This document shows positions 36,891 through 47,998 of a DNA stretch of 64,000 nt, piece by piece. A program made the translations under genes and the position numbers. Positions within the stretch are counted from its first letter, which is position 1; each line of letters begins with the position of its first letter. The notes below the pieces were generated by a model, which saw nothing but the letters and a program-made list of their open reading frames with translations, had not been told where the DNA came from and did not search any database. The stretch is taken from contig NC_056755.1 in assembly GCF_018687715.1 (NCBI RefSeq), positions 28,125,001 to 28,189,000 on the forward strand, read 5' to 3'. Source of the stretch: Carya illinoinensis. Its lineage: Eukaryota; Streptophyta; Magnoliopsida; Fagales; Juglandaceae.

Positions 36891-37514
36891 TTGAATTTCT
36901 CTTTCTTTTTTTTTTTTTAAATATCTTTAAATTTTTTTAAAAATAAAAAATATATAACTTCACTAATAATTGCTTTCTTAACTCTTAAAAAAAATAAAAT
37001 AAAAGATCCAAACAAAAACTTTGAGGATGCAAACTCGTGGGACCAAATTCATTAAGATGGTGATGACCGTGCCATCGACCAACCACTAGCGAAGCGAACA
37101 TAAATGCCCGCCAAGCCGGGTACGGGCCACGCAGCACACCGAGGGAGGAAGGGAGTAAGAGTGGAAGGTTCCTAGCAATTCTACTCCCAGCACGATTTTT
37201 TTGAATTATTTTATATGCTTTTCACTTTTTGATTCTTTCCACTTTTTATTTGTTATGCTTATTTGTTTTGTATTCGAGGTTTAAGTAATTTTTTATATTT
37301 TATATCACATTGAGATTTCTTTTAAACAAATGTCATACACATGGCCTGTTAATGATCACTAGTCTGCTTTTTACGGCTAAATAACAAATTTCTGAGAGAA
37401 CCACATGAAGTAAAAAAAAAAACACTAATTTATTTTGTAGCTATAGAAAAACACAACATAATTTGATTTTGGGACAAGCCACAAGTTCACAACAACTAAT
37501 TTTGTATTTCAACC

Positions 37515-37564
<50 letters not shown>

Positions 37565-38548
37565 CGTCGTCGTCATCATCATCTTAATGACATCTTAATA
37601 ATCATTATTAAGAATCGACCTTTACTTCCACCGGTGGCGCATGAGCTACATGCGCCTCCACAGCCAGTGATTGTCTCTCATCAACGATTCATCTCATTTT
37701 GTAGTTTCTACTTTTCTGTACTGCTACTTTCCCTAACCAAATATCGAGATAAAGCAGTCATAAAAGTCTACTTCAGCCAATCCAGCCCAATAAGATGTTA
37801 CACACTTTTCACTACGACTAAAAGTCGTAATCTTATAGTCTATTTATCAAACTATATTAATACCACTTCAAGCGGCTTCCCCTAATAAGAAATGGGTAAA
37901 AGCCAAACTTTTAACTCCAGATCTCTCTTTTTTTTATTTCACTTGTATTGTATTTGTTGGTTTTGGAATGATTATTGGGTACTTACACCCCATTGAATCT
38001 TGTATCCTGTAACTCCTTAGTTTATATATGATATGCTTGCTTGCTTGAACAAACCAAAAAACAAAAATACTCCCACTACCATGAGAGGAACAAGCATGTG
38101 ATTGCCAAGAAAAAAAAGTGGTTAATAATTAAAGATATTTCTTATACTTCCACATTATTTAAAGCTACAAAATGATAGTTCAGCTTATACATGACTCAAT
38201 CGCTACTACTAGTTCCAATGTAGACATTCAACAAGATTGTTCTAGTTACAAAATGACACCTACACCTGAGGCAATATGTTTCAAAAACCTTTAGGGTTAC
38301 TCACAGTTAATTTGCACTTGATATCAGTCCAAAAGACACAGCAAACTGCTACATGACTACATCACAAAGTGCACTTTAAATAAGCCGCACGTCCCCCAGC
38401 TTAATCATATACGAGTTTTGAAAACCACTGTCAAGCCAAGTCCGTTACATGCCTAAAGAGCAACTATGATAATACCATATATCGACTCCGCAAAATACAT
38501 CATACCCTAGCAGTTTAACCTCAGAGAGTTGGCAGAATTTCTGCGAAG
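36891..38548. other. Intergenic region and probable 3' flank of the methyltransferase gene
   Basis: No convincing gene. 37020-37200 is a less AT-rich island (about CAAGCCGGGTACGGGCC) of unknown nature. A (TTA)n microsatellite lies at 37515-37564. The last few hundred bases before 38549 would be the 3' UTR of the minus-strand gene; no clear polyadenylation signal was identified. Confidence 0.5.
37515..37564. repeat. (TTA)n microsatellite
   Basis: About 16 uninterrupted TTA units, followed by a few TCG/TCA triplets. The tyrosine-rich ORF across it is an artefact of the repeat. Confidence 0.95.
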
Positions 38549-38663
38549 TCAGCCATCTTTAGAGCCAACAATAAACTTGGCTATGAAAAACCCAATTGTA
38601 TCGAGTGGACCTGATGGATCAAACCTCTGCACGAGCTTTTCCTCACCTGGTCTTAGCCACTCC
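38549..38663 (-). other. Methyltransferase terminal exon
   Basis: Acceptor CTGCAG. It encodes [20 protein letters not shown] and [17 protein letters not shown], then TGA (complement of 38549-38551). The GFFIAKF ending is typical of the family. Confidence 0.9.
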
Positions 38664-41600
38664 CTGCAGTCAAGCAGGGCAACTAATCATACAAAGTTCA
38701 TTACCTTTCACCAAAAGTTCCTGTTATCACCCTGCGATTAAGTGGTGTAGGAGTAAAAGAAAAGAAAAACTGGCAGACACCCTTATAATTTGTCCACAAG
38801 AAGAGCAAATTAATAGAAGGCCAATCTACATCAAAGAAAGCATCCCTGAATGAGCATTCACACCAAAATATGACTGGACAAAAGTACTTACTCAGTATAT
38901 CCATCAGGAAATTCACAACCACCAAGAAGACCAGGTCCTCCAATGCTTGGATGCTGAAAGGTATTACAAAATCAAACTTGGAAGCCCTCATATACAAAAT
39001 GCTACTCCTACCTTCTTTACAACAATGATGCATTTTCTACTAGAGGTTCTAACGCAATTGGTATGATATATATATTATATAAGTGTATGATATATATTTC
39101 ACATTTAAACTGATGGTTTAAGGGATATGTGCTGTAATATCATATTCAATAACATTTTTCTTTTTTCCAGGGATTGAAAAATCAGTGTCATCTTTCTCCC
39201 AGAAATATATTTTTCAATTTTGTAACAATCAAGTCTAACTTCAGTCATCATCTCTAGAATCCTTAAAAATAGAAGTAGAATTAGGCATCTAACCTGCTGC
39301 GCCAGGGAGAGAAATTTGTATGTATCCAAAGCATATCGCACCAAGGCTTCATTCTCACCAGGATTTATTGTACAACTAGCAATTCAACCACACAATGTAA
39401 CATTTCGGTCATGGTAAGATGAGACACATACAACAAACTTAATGGTTCCAATAATATGTAATACACTTAGTTTTTGATAAATAAAGCAAGAGATTTGACG
39501 TTAATATATCACTAGGAAAATCATATGCAAACAGTTGCCTGTGTAACCAATGTACCCAAAAAGTGGCATTTGTTTTCAGAGATGAAATAAGATGAGTTGA
39601 GATTAAAGTTGAAAGTTAAATAAAATATTATTAGAATAGATTGTTTTAATATTATTTTTGTATTGGGATTTGAAAAGATTGAATTGTTTATTTTATTTTG
39701 TATGGGAATTTGGAAAAGTTGTAATGATTAAATGAGATGAGTGAACGAGATGTAAGAAACTGGGAACCACTATTTGCAGAGTGTATTCCCGTACCATACT
39801 AGGTAATCATCCCCATACATGCTTATAGACATTGACAGGTACTAAAAACTAATTAAGGACCTAGTTACATTTTTTTTTTTTGTTTTTTTTTTTTTCTTAA
39901 GACTGACATAGTTACTAAGATGAAGAACATTACACCTGAGTATTATCAGCTTAGAAGTGCGTCAACCTATAGTCCATTAATACAATGAATGAGACAAAAG
40001 CATACTAACGTTGAATACACAATTACTCCACCCGGGCGAGCTAACTGAACAGCCTGGTCAAACATTCTTCTCTGGTACTTTGCATGGTTTCTTAAGGATT
40101 GAATTGTTTCCTGGCAAAAAGAACATATTAAATTTTTTCCATCTATTGTTAAAAAGAAAATAAAACTCTACAACACATATAACCTAATACTAACATAAAT
40201 TAAATGTTATAATATGGTGAATGGCAGGCACTCTAAAAATCTAATTAACTTCTTAATATTATTTTTTAATAAAACATCTTATTTGGAATCATCAAAAGAT
40301 GGAAGGCTTCAGTCACAGAACCCTAGCACATAGGGGTATACAAAAAACCAACCAACCAGTCGTGACCGACACAGACCAACACCGGAGGCTGGAATCGGCC
40401 AGAATCGCCAGCGAACCAGTCGGCGGGCGGCAATATTTTAACAAAACCGACGGACGTCGGTTCAGTCACAGTTTGAGGCCGACTCAAACCGTTGAACCGG
40501 CCGACCCCATATATACTTATTTTTTTTTTTAATTTATACCTATCTAAAACGACGTCATTTTATACCTGAAGTTTGTGTTTTAAACATAGCTAAATGACGC
40601 TGTTTGGTGTTATGACAAACGTCGTCGTTTTATCTATGAGGTACGAAAAAAAAATAAGTAAAACGACGCCGTTGGATTTAAAACCAAATAGCGTTGTTTG
40701 ATTATTACATTGTCTTCTTCCTTGAGTTCTTCTTCCTAGTGATTCCATTTCTGTTTCTCATCCTCTCTCTCTCCTCTGAACTCTCTCTCTCTCTCTATTC
40801 TCTCAGAAGGATCTCGCATCTACACAAACCGAACTCCGACCGAGAACCACCGTGGTCGAGACGGCTGGATTTCCTCCTCCCCATCGACCGGTTACAGTCA
40901 GTTGTCCTGCCATTTTCAGACGTCAGTCAGCATCAGTTTTGCCCAAAAACCGCACCAAAAACATCGGTTTTCACCCCTACTAGTAGCACATATAGTCTAA
41001 TTTTCTTTCAAGCACTGGGGCAATAAGATGTTTTGGAAACTAATTTGTTGTAGTAAAATTTATATGCTAGGGTCTATAAAGGCATACACTTTCCTTGGGA
41101 TGGTAATCATCATCTTCATTATTGTCTAGCACGCATCAGCCTCTAGATCAAAGATTTCAACTTAGTCAAAATATCTATTTGAAACGTAAATCAAGAGTGT
41201 GTACATCTAACAAACCCAGTCGTAGTTTAAGAGAGTTACACCTTCAAGACTCATTAGATTCAATAATCCCAGCTCCCAACCCCCGGGGACCCAGAAAAAA
41301 TGAATGAAATAGAATAGGGAAAAATACAAGCTAGTTGGTCAGAATTCTATAGCCACAAAAACTATTTCAAGCATCCTTTCTAACTATAAACCAGCATTTC
41401 TAGAAACGCATCATCAAGAATGCATCTAGACCAAGTGTCCGGTCCCTATTTAACAATTCTTCTCGCAGCTTCAGATGAGCCGCTCAAGCCACCTTCTGCT
41501 CCACGCAAAACACATGTGAAGACCATCCAAAAAAGGCAACAAAGGATGGGCTGTAAATCAAGCATTTCACTAAAATAGAACGCTTAGGCGTTATTTTTGT

Positions 41601-44600
41601 ATATGTCCCAGATACTTGAGCTCTTGGTTACTCTTTTGATCAATAAAAATTTGTTTACGGATAAAAAAAAAATTATAAAGAACAATACACCCTCAACGAA
41701 CACGTGTGACTGAATTTGCATTTTAGAAGTAAGAAGCTAGAAAAGCCGGGCAGGAAATATCTTTTCTACCACTATGGAACACAGCTGAAACCAAAGATTA
41801 GGACAGAATGTTTCTCTGAGAAACCAGGTCAGGGCAAGCCGAATAATCCTAATGTCAAATACTCTCCTGCCTCAGACACTCTCCTGCCCCAGACCTACCT
41901 GCCACACCTAACCTCACCATCCCCTTTGTCCTTTTATGTCGTCTTTTGATTGATAAAACTTGGACCTAACACATTTCTCATACCCACCACACAATCTAAT
42001 CCACTGAGCCAAGTCTCAAAGGTAAGTATGCCCCAACCAAATGCATGACCCAGGCTACACCCCAATGATAATTATATCATTTCTCTTCGATTTTGTAACA
42101 GAATATAATTATTTCCTTTAGGCAAACAGGGTGTAATTATTTTTTGATAAGTAGAATAGAGATTTTATTATTATTAATAAGAAAAAAGTGTCTCACCCAG
42201 CACACAAGTATAGGAGAGATCCACGTAAATAGAAAGGAAAAAAAAGAAAAAAAACAAGAGCTAAAAAGTAGAAATAGAAAGAGCAACACCATGTTGGGTC
42301 ACCATCCAATGATTTCTGGCAACACCATACTCATAAAAACTTTCTAGCAATCCTTGGAGCTATAAAGAACCCATAAGAACTCAGGGCAACAAAACTACAG
42401 AGAATCCAGATAAAAATAATAAGTAAATCGAGACTGGATTAGATTTTCCTACCTCTCCAGCAAACAGTCGAGGTCTCAAACCAAGGGCAGAGCACGGAGC
42501 ATCAAGAAGGACTCTATCAAAGCTGTGAGGAGAGAAACCTTTTGAATTCTGAACCCTACCACCACTGCACTGATTTCTTCCTGGCCCATTCCGCATTCTT
42601 CGTATATTCTTTCTTATTTCAGCTTTGCTTACATAAGTTCTCTCATTCGCTGTTTTATTGCAATTCCTAACTAGGATGTGAGTTAATTAGAGATGAATTC
42701 ATAATTTCCATAGAGAAACATTGCACATGTTCATAAAAAAAATCAAGGTAATGTATTGTATACTCTGCAGAATCCAAACTCTAGAAACATAATTCAAAGC
42801 AAATATCATATGCATTTTTTTTCAATTGCAATCCTCCATGATCATTTATTATGCTCGAGTTTTTACACCTCAAAAGGAAACAATCTGGTCACAACCTGAC
42901 AACTGCCTATGGAGTTGACTGACAGATAGTGTATGCAATTTACACACAGTCCAACCATGAATCCATGGTAAAGCAATGGCCATAGAGTTCACATAAATCG
43001 CAGACAATCATTTCCACAAGTAGCATTTGCTATCTTTCCAAGGATTTAAGAAAATGATTTCAATATATCAACTACTAGAAGTCAGAGAAGCAACAAAACC
43101 ATCACGAATTAAAATATTTATGAAAAGTTGGTGCTTATTGTTCTCTAGGGTTTTTGAATGTCAATAAGCTATGTAAATCAAGTATATGGGAAAATTTACC
43201 TGCCATTTTCACAACTCTTGTCAGCATTCATCTCTTCCGTCAACTCTCTCTCCACATGCAAACTTGGCAAGTCAGAACTTTGAATGGTGACACCATTATT
43301 CTTTTCATTGCAACAGAGATTGGTTGTTGCGTAGGAATCATTACTTCGAGAAACAGCTTTAAGAGCATCAAGCTTATATGTGGTTATACAATTCAAACCC
43401 ATTTCAGCAGCCAATTTCTGAATATCTAGGACCTTATAAGTTAACCACAAAAGAAGAAAGTTAAAATTAATCAAACCATGAAACAGAAATCGGAAAGAAT
43501 ATAGATGGTTGACATTTTTACCACTAAAAGAATAAATTTCATTTGGACAATGAGAATATAAAGGAGGACGTTAACTTTGTCTATCAGCAAGAATTGCAAA
43601 GAAAACCAATATTTACTTTTTCAAAAGCAGGCTACCATTATAACAAAAATCATGTTTCTATTTCTTTTTCAAGGACCACCTATTGATCTGATTACAACTT
43701 TTAAGTAATCATGAAATGCATGGAACAAATTTAATGCAAGTAGTAATAACAATAAAAAAGAACTCTAATGTAAGGGAACTGTAGCATTAAGCGATTAAGC
43801 CTTTACAAAGTATACTTGGAAAGCCTAGAATTTAAATGACATAGATGTAATAAGCCCTTACACCAGAATCAACACTGACAGAGGGATATGCTCTTCCGAA
43901 GACTGATGACCGTGGCCAATAAGACTGAAAACAGGGTGTCACAAGTTTAAGGTAGATCCACGTAATTGATGGGTTACTATGAATCAGCAAGAAGTAGGAA
44001 GCTGAAGGAAGAAAAGAAATCCGTGGCTTCGTTCCTCACTTGGAACCAATTTAATTTCATTGCTGGATCTAATGTTTTATTGCACCTCACTGAAAATTGC
44101 ATCTCACCACAGTTGAGGAATTTATTGCAATTCTTGAAAAAAAATGGAGAAAAAAAAGTAGCACATGCAAGAATTTATTGTTTTATTGCACATGCAGTTT
44201 AATCAGCAAGAATTTATTGCTTGATCATGAAAATGGAGAAAAAAAAGTAGCAGATTAAACTGAGATAATATGTAGCTATTGCTTAGGTCAAAAGCACGAT
44301 CACATCCGCAAACAAACTAGTTATAGCCCTGTGCTTCACGTGTGCAACCTTTTTCTTTTTCTTTTTTATAAGTGCATGTGCAACCTTTTCAATTATAATT
44401 TGTTATAAACTAATATTTTATAGGTAATTTGATCTATCGGTAAAACAAATACAAGTTGTTAATGTTCTATTCAATTAAATACCCATTACAAATTACAAAA
44501 AATTGTTTGCTAATGTGATAGAATGGCTCGAGTTAACCCGATGGTTGGTTCTCATCATACGTTAGTTAAATTTTTACATTTGTATCTGAAATTAAGTTTC

Positions 44601-47600
44601 TAGAATGACCTACATCTTCTATTTAATTTACAGAAGAATGTCCCTGTTTAAGTATTTGACTTTTTTCAGAATTATTAAGTGTATCCATTTTGAGATTGCC
44701 ACTGCCTTATGGAATGACTTCATCAGCCCAATTCAGTTGGCTTGGGTTATGCACAGAGGGATGGTAGACGTCTCTATCAATTAAGGATTAGTTGTACTGT
44801 TATAGCGTAATGCATCTGGAGGACATGAATGATTTGGAGATCACAAGCACACAATAGAAGAGCTAACTTTTTCCTTCAAGACTCTGCTCCTTTGGACAGC
44901 CTATATATAATTTCTAATTTTCTATGTACTCAGGCTGAGTGTTTTTTAATAACATCTTCGATTACTTATCAATAAAATTAAGGTTATCCCTCCTGAGCAG
45001 GAGGTTAAAAGGCTCCCCAGAGATCCCAATCTGGGCGAGGAAGGCATCGAAAGGAGACTCTACAGGTGGGTTGCTCCTGACTGATCTCTGGTCCTTGCAA
45101 ACAAGGCACCACGGTGAAGGTGACAAATTTGCTGGCAGAGACGTCTTTTACCTCGGGGATTAGTCGAGAACCAGAGCCTTATGCAAGGCAGTGAAAGTTC
45201 TCGGATACCTCGTCATAAAAAAAAATTAAGGTTATACTTTTCTACATAGTATGTATATGCATATACTATTATCAATCATTTTTACAGACTAATTTGAGCT
45301 ATAATATTATGTGTACGTTGAAATAGGCAATTATCTAACAGGATAATAGCTGCTCAAAGCTAGGAGGCAAGTGATTATGAGCACTTCGAAACACATATTT
45401 TCCAAATTATATACCTGAATACAGTCACGCTCTTTTGAAATTGCTTTACATCTAAATTACGTGATTATGAACGTGCTTTTTTTTAATAAATGAAAGGCTC
45501 ATTGCTCAAATCATATCATTAAGTATATATGCAAAGCCTATTCCATGATAGCCCCATCGATATAACCTTTATCATAAAAGCATGTGAATGTAAATGGATA
45601 TGATTGTATGCTTCCATTTTGTCATGACTTGCATATGTAGTAATATTATTGAAGGAATGAAAGAAAGAAAAGGAAAAGGAAATGAAAAAGATACAAAAAA
45701 GAAAGTGACTAAATAATTGCATGTGATGACCGATAATGGATAAATAACGAAGGATAAATGATGATGGATAACGGGCGGATGGCAATGATGAAATGGCTCG
45801 CTAGTTGTGCACCTAGCAATGTCCATCTCGTTTTTTATGGGATTTCACCTGAGGCTTGGGTGGAATCATCATCGTCGAGATCGCCAACCCATGTGCACAT
45901 GACGTAATTGCATGACTGATGGATTGTATGTAATGGTATGTATGATAAATATTTATGTTTTTTTTTTTTTTTTTTTTGATAAGTATAGGTAAAACTTTAC
46001 TGATAGTAAAAGGCATAGCCCAAGTACACTGGGAGTATACATCGAAAATTCCTAAAATATTTATGTTGCATTTATGCATGATGATTTAAAGGAAAAGCTT
46101 AGTTAAGTATAGTACAAGCCTAGACTTTGCCAAAGTTTATTTCATTAATAAGTGATTCTAAGATTTTTTTTTTTTTTATAGGTAACAAGTGATTCTAAGA
46201 ATTGCAAGACCCAAACAATAAAAACTCTTTTATTTAACAAAGTTTAATTTTGATAGGTAATAAGTGATTCTAAGAATTGCAAGACCCGAACAATAAAAAC
46301 TCTCTTTTATTTAACAAAGTTTAATTATTTTATGGGATCTTTTCTACCTGCCTTGTATGACATTCTTTTTTTGTTTTTTTAATGTCACTAGCATTCCTAA
46401 CCCTAGAGGGGATGGAATGTTACAGATTGGTTATTTGGGGAGGCAACACAATGCTCACAACTTTGAAGATCAAGAGAAACCAGCTAGTGTTAAAAATCTC
46501 TATGGTTAAATCTCTATGAACAGAAGGCCACCAACAACAATACTAGCTTGTCGTTTTTTTTTAATGTAAATTTTATGAATTGTTTTTCTTCTCCTTAATC
46601 AGGGTCCTCTCATTCATATAAGCCATGTGTATTTGAGTAATGCCCCTACGGGCTCTTTAATAAAATTTTCTTATTTACTTACATAAATAGAAGTAGTCAA
46701 TATATACCGATGAAACTCAATTCGTCAAAGCATTGAAATCTGGTCAAAGCTCTTTGGGGTTGCATTCAAAGGTCTTGTATCAAGTTATCATATTTACAGC
46801 CTATTAATATAGCATTTCTTTATCAATGCAACAGCCTTTCCTTCAACTGCAACAACCTAGTGCCTATTATTTATCATATGATAAGGGCAGACTTGATAGC
46901 ATTTGATAATGACAAATCTAGTTCAAAATATGTACCTTATTGTGAGATCTATCAACTGCAACAACCTCTCCTTCATCCTTCATGAGGATTGCAATTGCAG
47001 TTGTTTTCCCTCCTGGTGCCGCACACATGTCTAGTATTCGCTCACCTTTCTGAGGATCTAAAACATAGAAAGACAAATTTAAAAGAGTCCATTAAAAGTA
47101 AGTGTGAGCATCACGTAATGGCTAAATGCCGTGTAAGGGATATGATTAGAGTAGTTTGTTTTATTTATGATGAAGGGCTGGGCCTGGATGGCTAAAATTA
47201 TTTGTAATACATTCAATGAGACTTGAGAATTTCTATGGCCACTTAAAGAGTCATTGAATTCAGCCATTTTCCTTTGATTTATGGAAATCCAGGTCTGAAA
47301 TTTTTCTTGGGTCTTTACTTATCAAAAATAAATAAAAATTCTTGGGTCTTTTTTTTTTTTTTTTGTTGATCAGTAATATTGGGTCTTTTCAACCTAGAAT
47401 GGTTGTATTGTTTTTTTTTTTTTTTTTTTTTTTTTCCAGAATAGGTCAGTTTCATCTTAGATTCAAATTCTTATTACTAAATCAATTAGCATGATGTTTC
47501 TTCAGTGACTAATTTCTAAATCATAAACCCCTAGGGGAAGTGGTAAAGGCCTTGGGTTTAGGGGTATGCTCCCCCCAGATCTAACGTTCAAATCCCCTTG

Positions 47601-47998
47601 GTGCAAACAATCTCTATGGGCCACAGACTGGGGGATTTTCCCCTTGAATTACCCGAGGTGCACTTGTGGAAAACTCCTTACCAAGGGCCTGTGCACCCCT
47701 GGGATTAGTCGGAATGATGTTCCTAGACACCCGATGCCAATCAAAAAAAAAAAATCTAAACCGTGTATGAAGCAACCATTGTAGTACTTCGCTATTAATA
47801 GGCAAGTTTTGAGCTACACACCTCATATCCAAGTTATATGAAACAATTTAGAAGATGAATGCCAAAAATCCTATACCAAGAATCACAAAATGGCAAACAA
47901 ATCACTTTAGATGAATTTGACATGGCAATGCATACCTAGGGCATGAGCAGCAACAATGCTTGGAAGATTTTGTAGAAAAATTTCACCCTCGAGCACAT
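38549..47998 (-). CDS. NOP2C: NSUN6/NOP2C-like RNA (cytosine-5)-methyltransferase, C-terminal eight exons (5' exons missing)
   Basis: Minus-strand exons: 47998-47936, 47057-46936, 43432-43200, 42597-42453, 40110-40010, 39375-39294, 38953-38892, 38663-38549. All introns are GT-AG and every phase agrees, giving 307 residues to TGA. Visible are [22 protein letters not shown]-binding motif I ([17 protein letters not shown]) and VVAVDRS; motif [20 protein letters not shown] with its conserved cysteine; and motif [21 protein letters not shown] with the catalytic cysteine. It ends [18 protein letters not shown]. The family methylates C5 of cytosine in tRNA or rRNA; NSUN6 relatives carry a PUA domain N-terminal to this part. 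Those 5' exons were not recognised up to 64000. The third exon includes a variable insert of about 50 residues (NDSYATTN...) between the SAM-binding core and motif IV. NOP2C is my best name from motif spelling; NSUN6-like is the safer one. Confidence 0.88.
38892..38953 (-). other. Methyltransferase exon: GGPGLLGG block
   Basis: Acceptor CTTTCAG and donor GTAAGT. It encodes [20 protein letters not shown] plus two bases of a glutamate codon. Confidence 0.88.
39294..39375 (-). other. Methyltransferase exon: catalytic cysteine
   Basis: Acceptor TGCTAG and donor GTTAGA. It completes STC and encodes [26 protein letters not shown]. The TC dipeptide holds the catalytic nucleophile expected in this family. 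Confidence 0.92.
39583..39757. mobile_element. Intronic MITE of the GAGATGAGAT type, shorter copy
   Basis: It lies in the intron between 39376 and 40009. It matches the interior of the MITE at 31467 (TATTATTAGAATA, TTTTAATATTATTTTTGTATTG, GGAAAAGTTGTAATGATTAAATGA). Ends are GATGAAATAAGATGAG and AAATGAGATGAGTGAA; no clean target duplication was found. Confidence 0.55.
40010..40110 (-). other. Methyltransferase exon: helix and start of motif VI
   Basis: Acceptor TTGCCAG and donor GTTAGT. It encodes [33 protein letters not shown] and the first two bases of the next threonine codon. Confidence 0.9.
40333..40983. mobile_element. hAT-like non-autonomous element in a methyltransferase intron
   Basis: The left end AGGGGTATACAAAAAACC and the right end GGTTTTCACCCCTACTAG are imperfect inverted repeats of an AGGGGTGTNAAA type. 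TAGCACATA flanks it at 40324-40332 and 40984-40992. The interior has a GC-rich part with CCGGCCGACC/AACCGG words, three AACGACGYCGTT-like palindromes (about 40547, 40617, 40660) and a (CT)-rich tract (40762-40800). No transposase. The size of the duplication (8 or 9 bp) leaves hAT versus Mutator open. Confidence 0.65.
40993..42133. other. Intron sequence with a probable plus-strand LINE tail
   Basis: Intron between 40111 and 42452. 41590-41672 (GGCGTTATTTTTGTATATGTCCC to ACGGATAAAAAAAAAATT) reads like a plus-strand LINE/retroposon 3' end with poly(A). Otherwise I see nothing. Confidence 0.4.
42134..42250 (-). mobile_element. LINE 3' end fragment (minus)
   Basis: TTTTTTGATAAGTAGAATAGAGATTTTATT followed by a GTGTCTCACCCAGCACACAAGTATAGGAG zone is the reverse of the L1 tail seen elsewhere in the window (compare 45961 and 57301). 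Left part in the intron next to exon 42453; the 5' limit is unclear. Confidence 0.5.
42453..42597 (-). other. Methyltransferase exon: motif IV
   Basis: Acceptor ACGAAG and donor GTAGGA. It encodes [20 protein letters not shown] and then [28 protein letters not shown]. The PC dipeptide of motif IV is present. Confidence 0.88.
43200..43432 (-). other. Methyltransferase exon: core plus variable insert
   Basis: Acceptor TATAAG and donor GTAAAT. It encodes [27 protein letters not shown] and then a hydrophilic, weakly conserved insert rich in N, S and E. Two bases pass to the next exon. Confidence 0.85.
44118..44254. repeat. Local imperfect tandem duplication
   Basis: The phrase AATTTATTG...ATGGAGAAAAAAAAGTAGCA occurs at about 44118-44166 and again at 44208-44252, in the long intron 43433-46935. 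Its function, if any, is unknown. Confidence 0.6.
44354..44376 (-). mobile_element. Micro-retroposon: 23-bp LINE tail with target duplication
   Basis: TGTGCAACCTTTT occurs at 44341-44353 and 44377-44389. Between them is a T-rich 23-mer ending TTTTTTATAAGTGCA, whose complement (ACTTATAAAAAA) is the tail motif of the LINEs at 48135 and 57301. Confidence 0.6.
44988..45221 (+). mobile_element. SINE with 14-bp target duplication
   Basis: AAAATTAAGGTTAT flanks it at 44974-44987 and 45222-45235. The body is GC-richer than the intron and ends GGGATTAGTCG...GGATACCTCGTCATAAAAA, a tail also seen in the SINE at 47522. The 5' part does not show convincing A and B boxes, so it may be a 5'-variant or truncated copy. 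Confidence 0.75.
45961..46054 (-). mobile_element. 94-bp LINE 3' end with target duplication
   Basis: AAATATTTATGTT occurs at 45948-45960 and 46055-46067. The insert is poly(T), GATAAGTATAGG and AGGCATAGCCCAAGTACACTGG, the reverse of the plant L1 3' end (CTTGGGCTATGCC) shared with 48135 and 57301. A severely 5'-truncated LINE in the intron 43433-46935. Confidence 0.85.
46164..46186 (-). mobile_element. Micro-retroposon: 23-bp LINE tail with target duplication
   Basis: AAGTGATTCTAAGA occurs at 46150-46163 and 46187-46200. The insert is poly(T) followed by ATAGGTAAC, the reverse of the ACCTATAAAAA tail of the LINE at 48135. Confidence 0.7.
46179..46330. repeat. Tandem duplication of about 75 bp
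   Basis: The unit ATAGGTAAYAAGTGATTCTAAGAATTGC...TTTAACAAAGTTTAATT is present twice in a row with a few differences. The unit includes the last bases of the 23-bp LINE tail, so the duplication happened after that insertion. Confidence 0.8.
46936..47057 (-). other. Methyltransferase exon: SAM-binding motif I
   Basis: Acceptor TTTTAG and donor GTACAT. It encodes [18 protein letters not shown], then [18 protein letters not shown] and RSHNK, ending in phase 0. The glycine-rich loop and the acidic residue after the second strand are intact. Confidence 0.92.
47317..47338 (+). mobile_element. Micro-retroposon: 22-bp plus-strand LINE tail with target duplication
   Basis: TTCTTGGGTCTTT occurs at 47304-47316 and 47339-47351. 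The insert ACTTATCAAAAATAAATAAA plus two A is a LINE tail in the plus orientation. Confidence 0.65.
47353..47378 (-). mobile_element. Micro-retroposon: 26-bp minus-strand LINE tail
   Basis: TTGGGTCTTTT occurs at 47342-47352 and 47379-47389. The insert is poly(T) followed by GTTGATCAGTAATA, a variant of the reverse LINE tail (ACTKATCAAAAA). It used the same target word as the neighbouring insertion. Confidence 0.55.
47522..47753 (+). mobile_element. tRNA-derived SINE (plus)
   Basis: The start has an A-box-like GTGGTAAAGGCC (47539) and a B-box-like GTTCAAATCCCC (47586), the internal Pol III promoter of tRNA-derived SINEs. It ends GGGATTAGTCGG...CACCCGATGCCAATCAAAAAA with poly(A) to 47753, like plant Au-type SINEs. 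A weak duplication (TCTAAATC/TCTAAACC) flanks it. It lies in the intron between 47058 and 47935. Confidence 0.8.
47936..47998 (-). other. Methyltransferase exon: [11 protein letters not shown] block
   Basis: Acceptor CCCCAG before 47998 and donor GTATGC after 47936. It encodes (D)[20 protein letters not shown] and leaves one base (G) for the next exon. It is the most upstream exon found. Confidence 0.88.

Noticed and set aside
37463..37885. Tyrosine-rich 140-codon ORF
   Set aside because: The Tyr run is the (TTA)n microsatellite read in frame; the rest has no recognisable domain.
47522..47600. tRNA gene
   Set aside because: A- and B-box-like words are present, but no cloverleaf; the unit ends in poly(A) and is a SINE.
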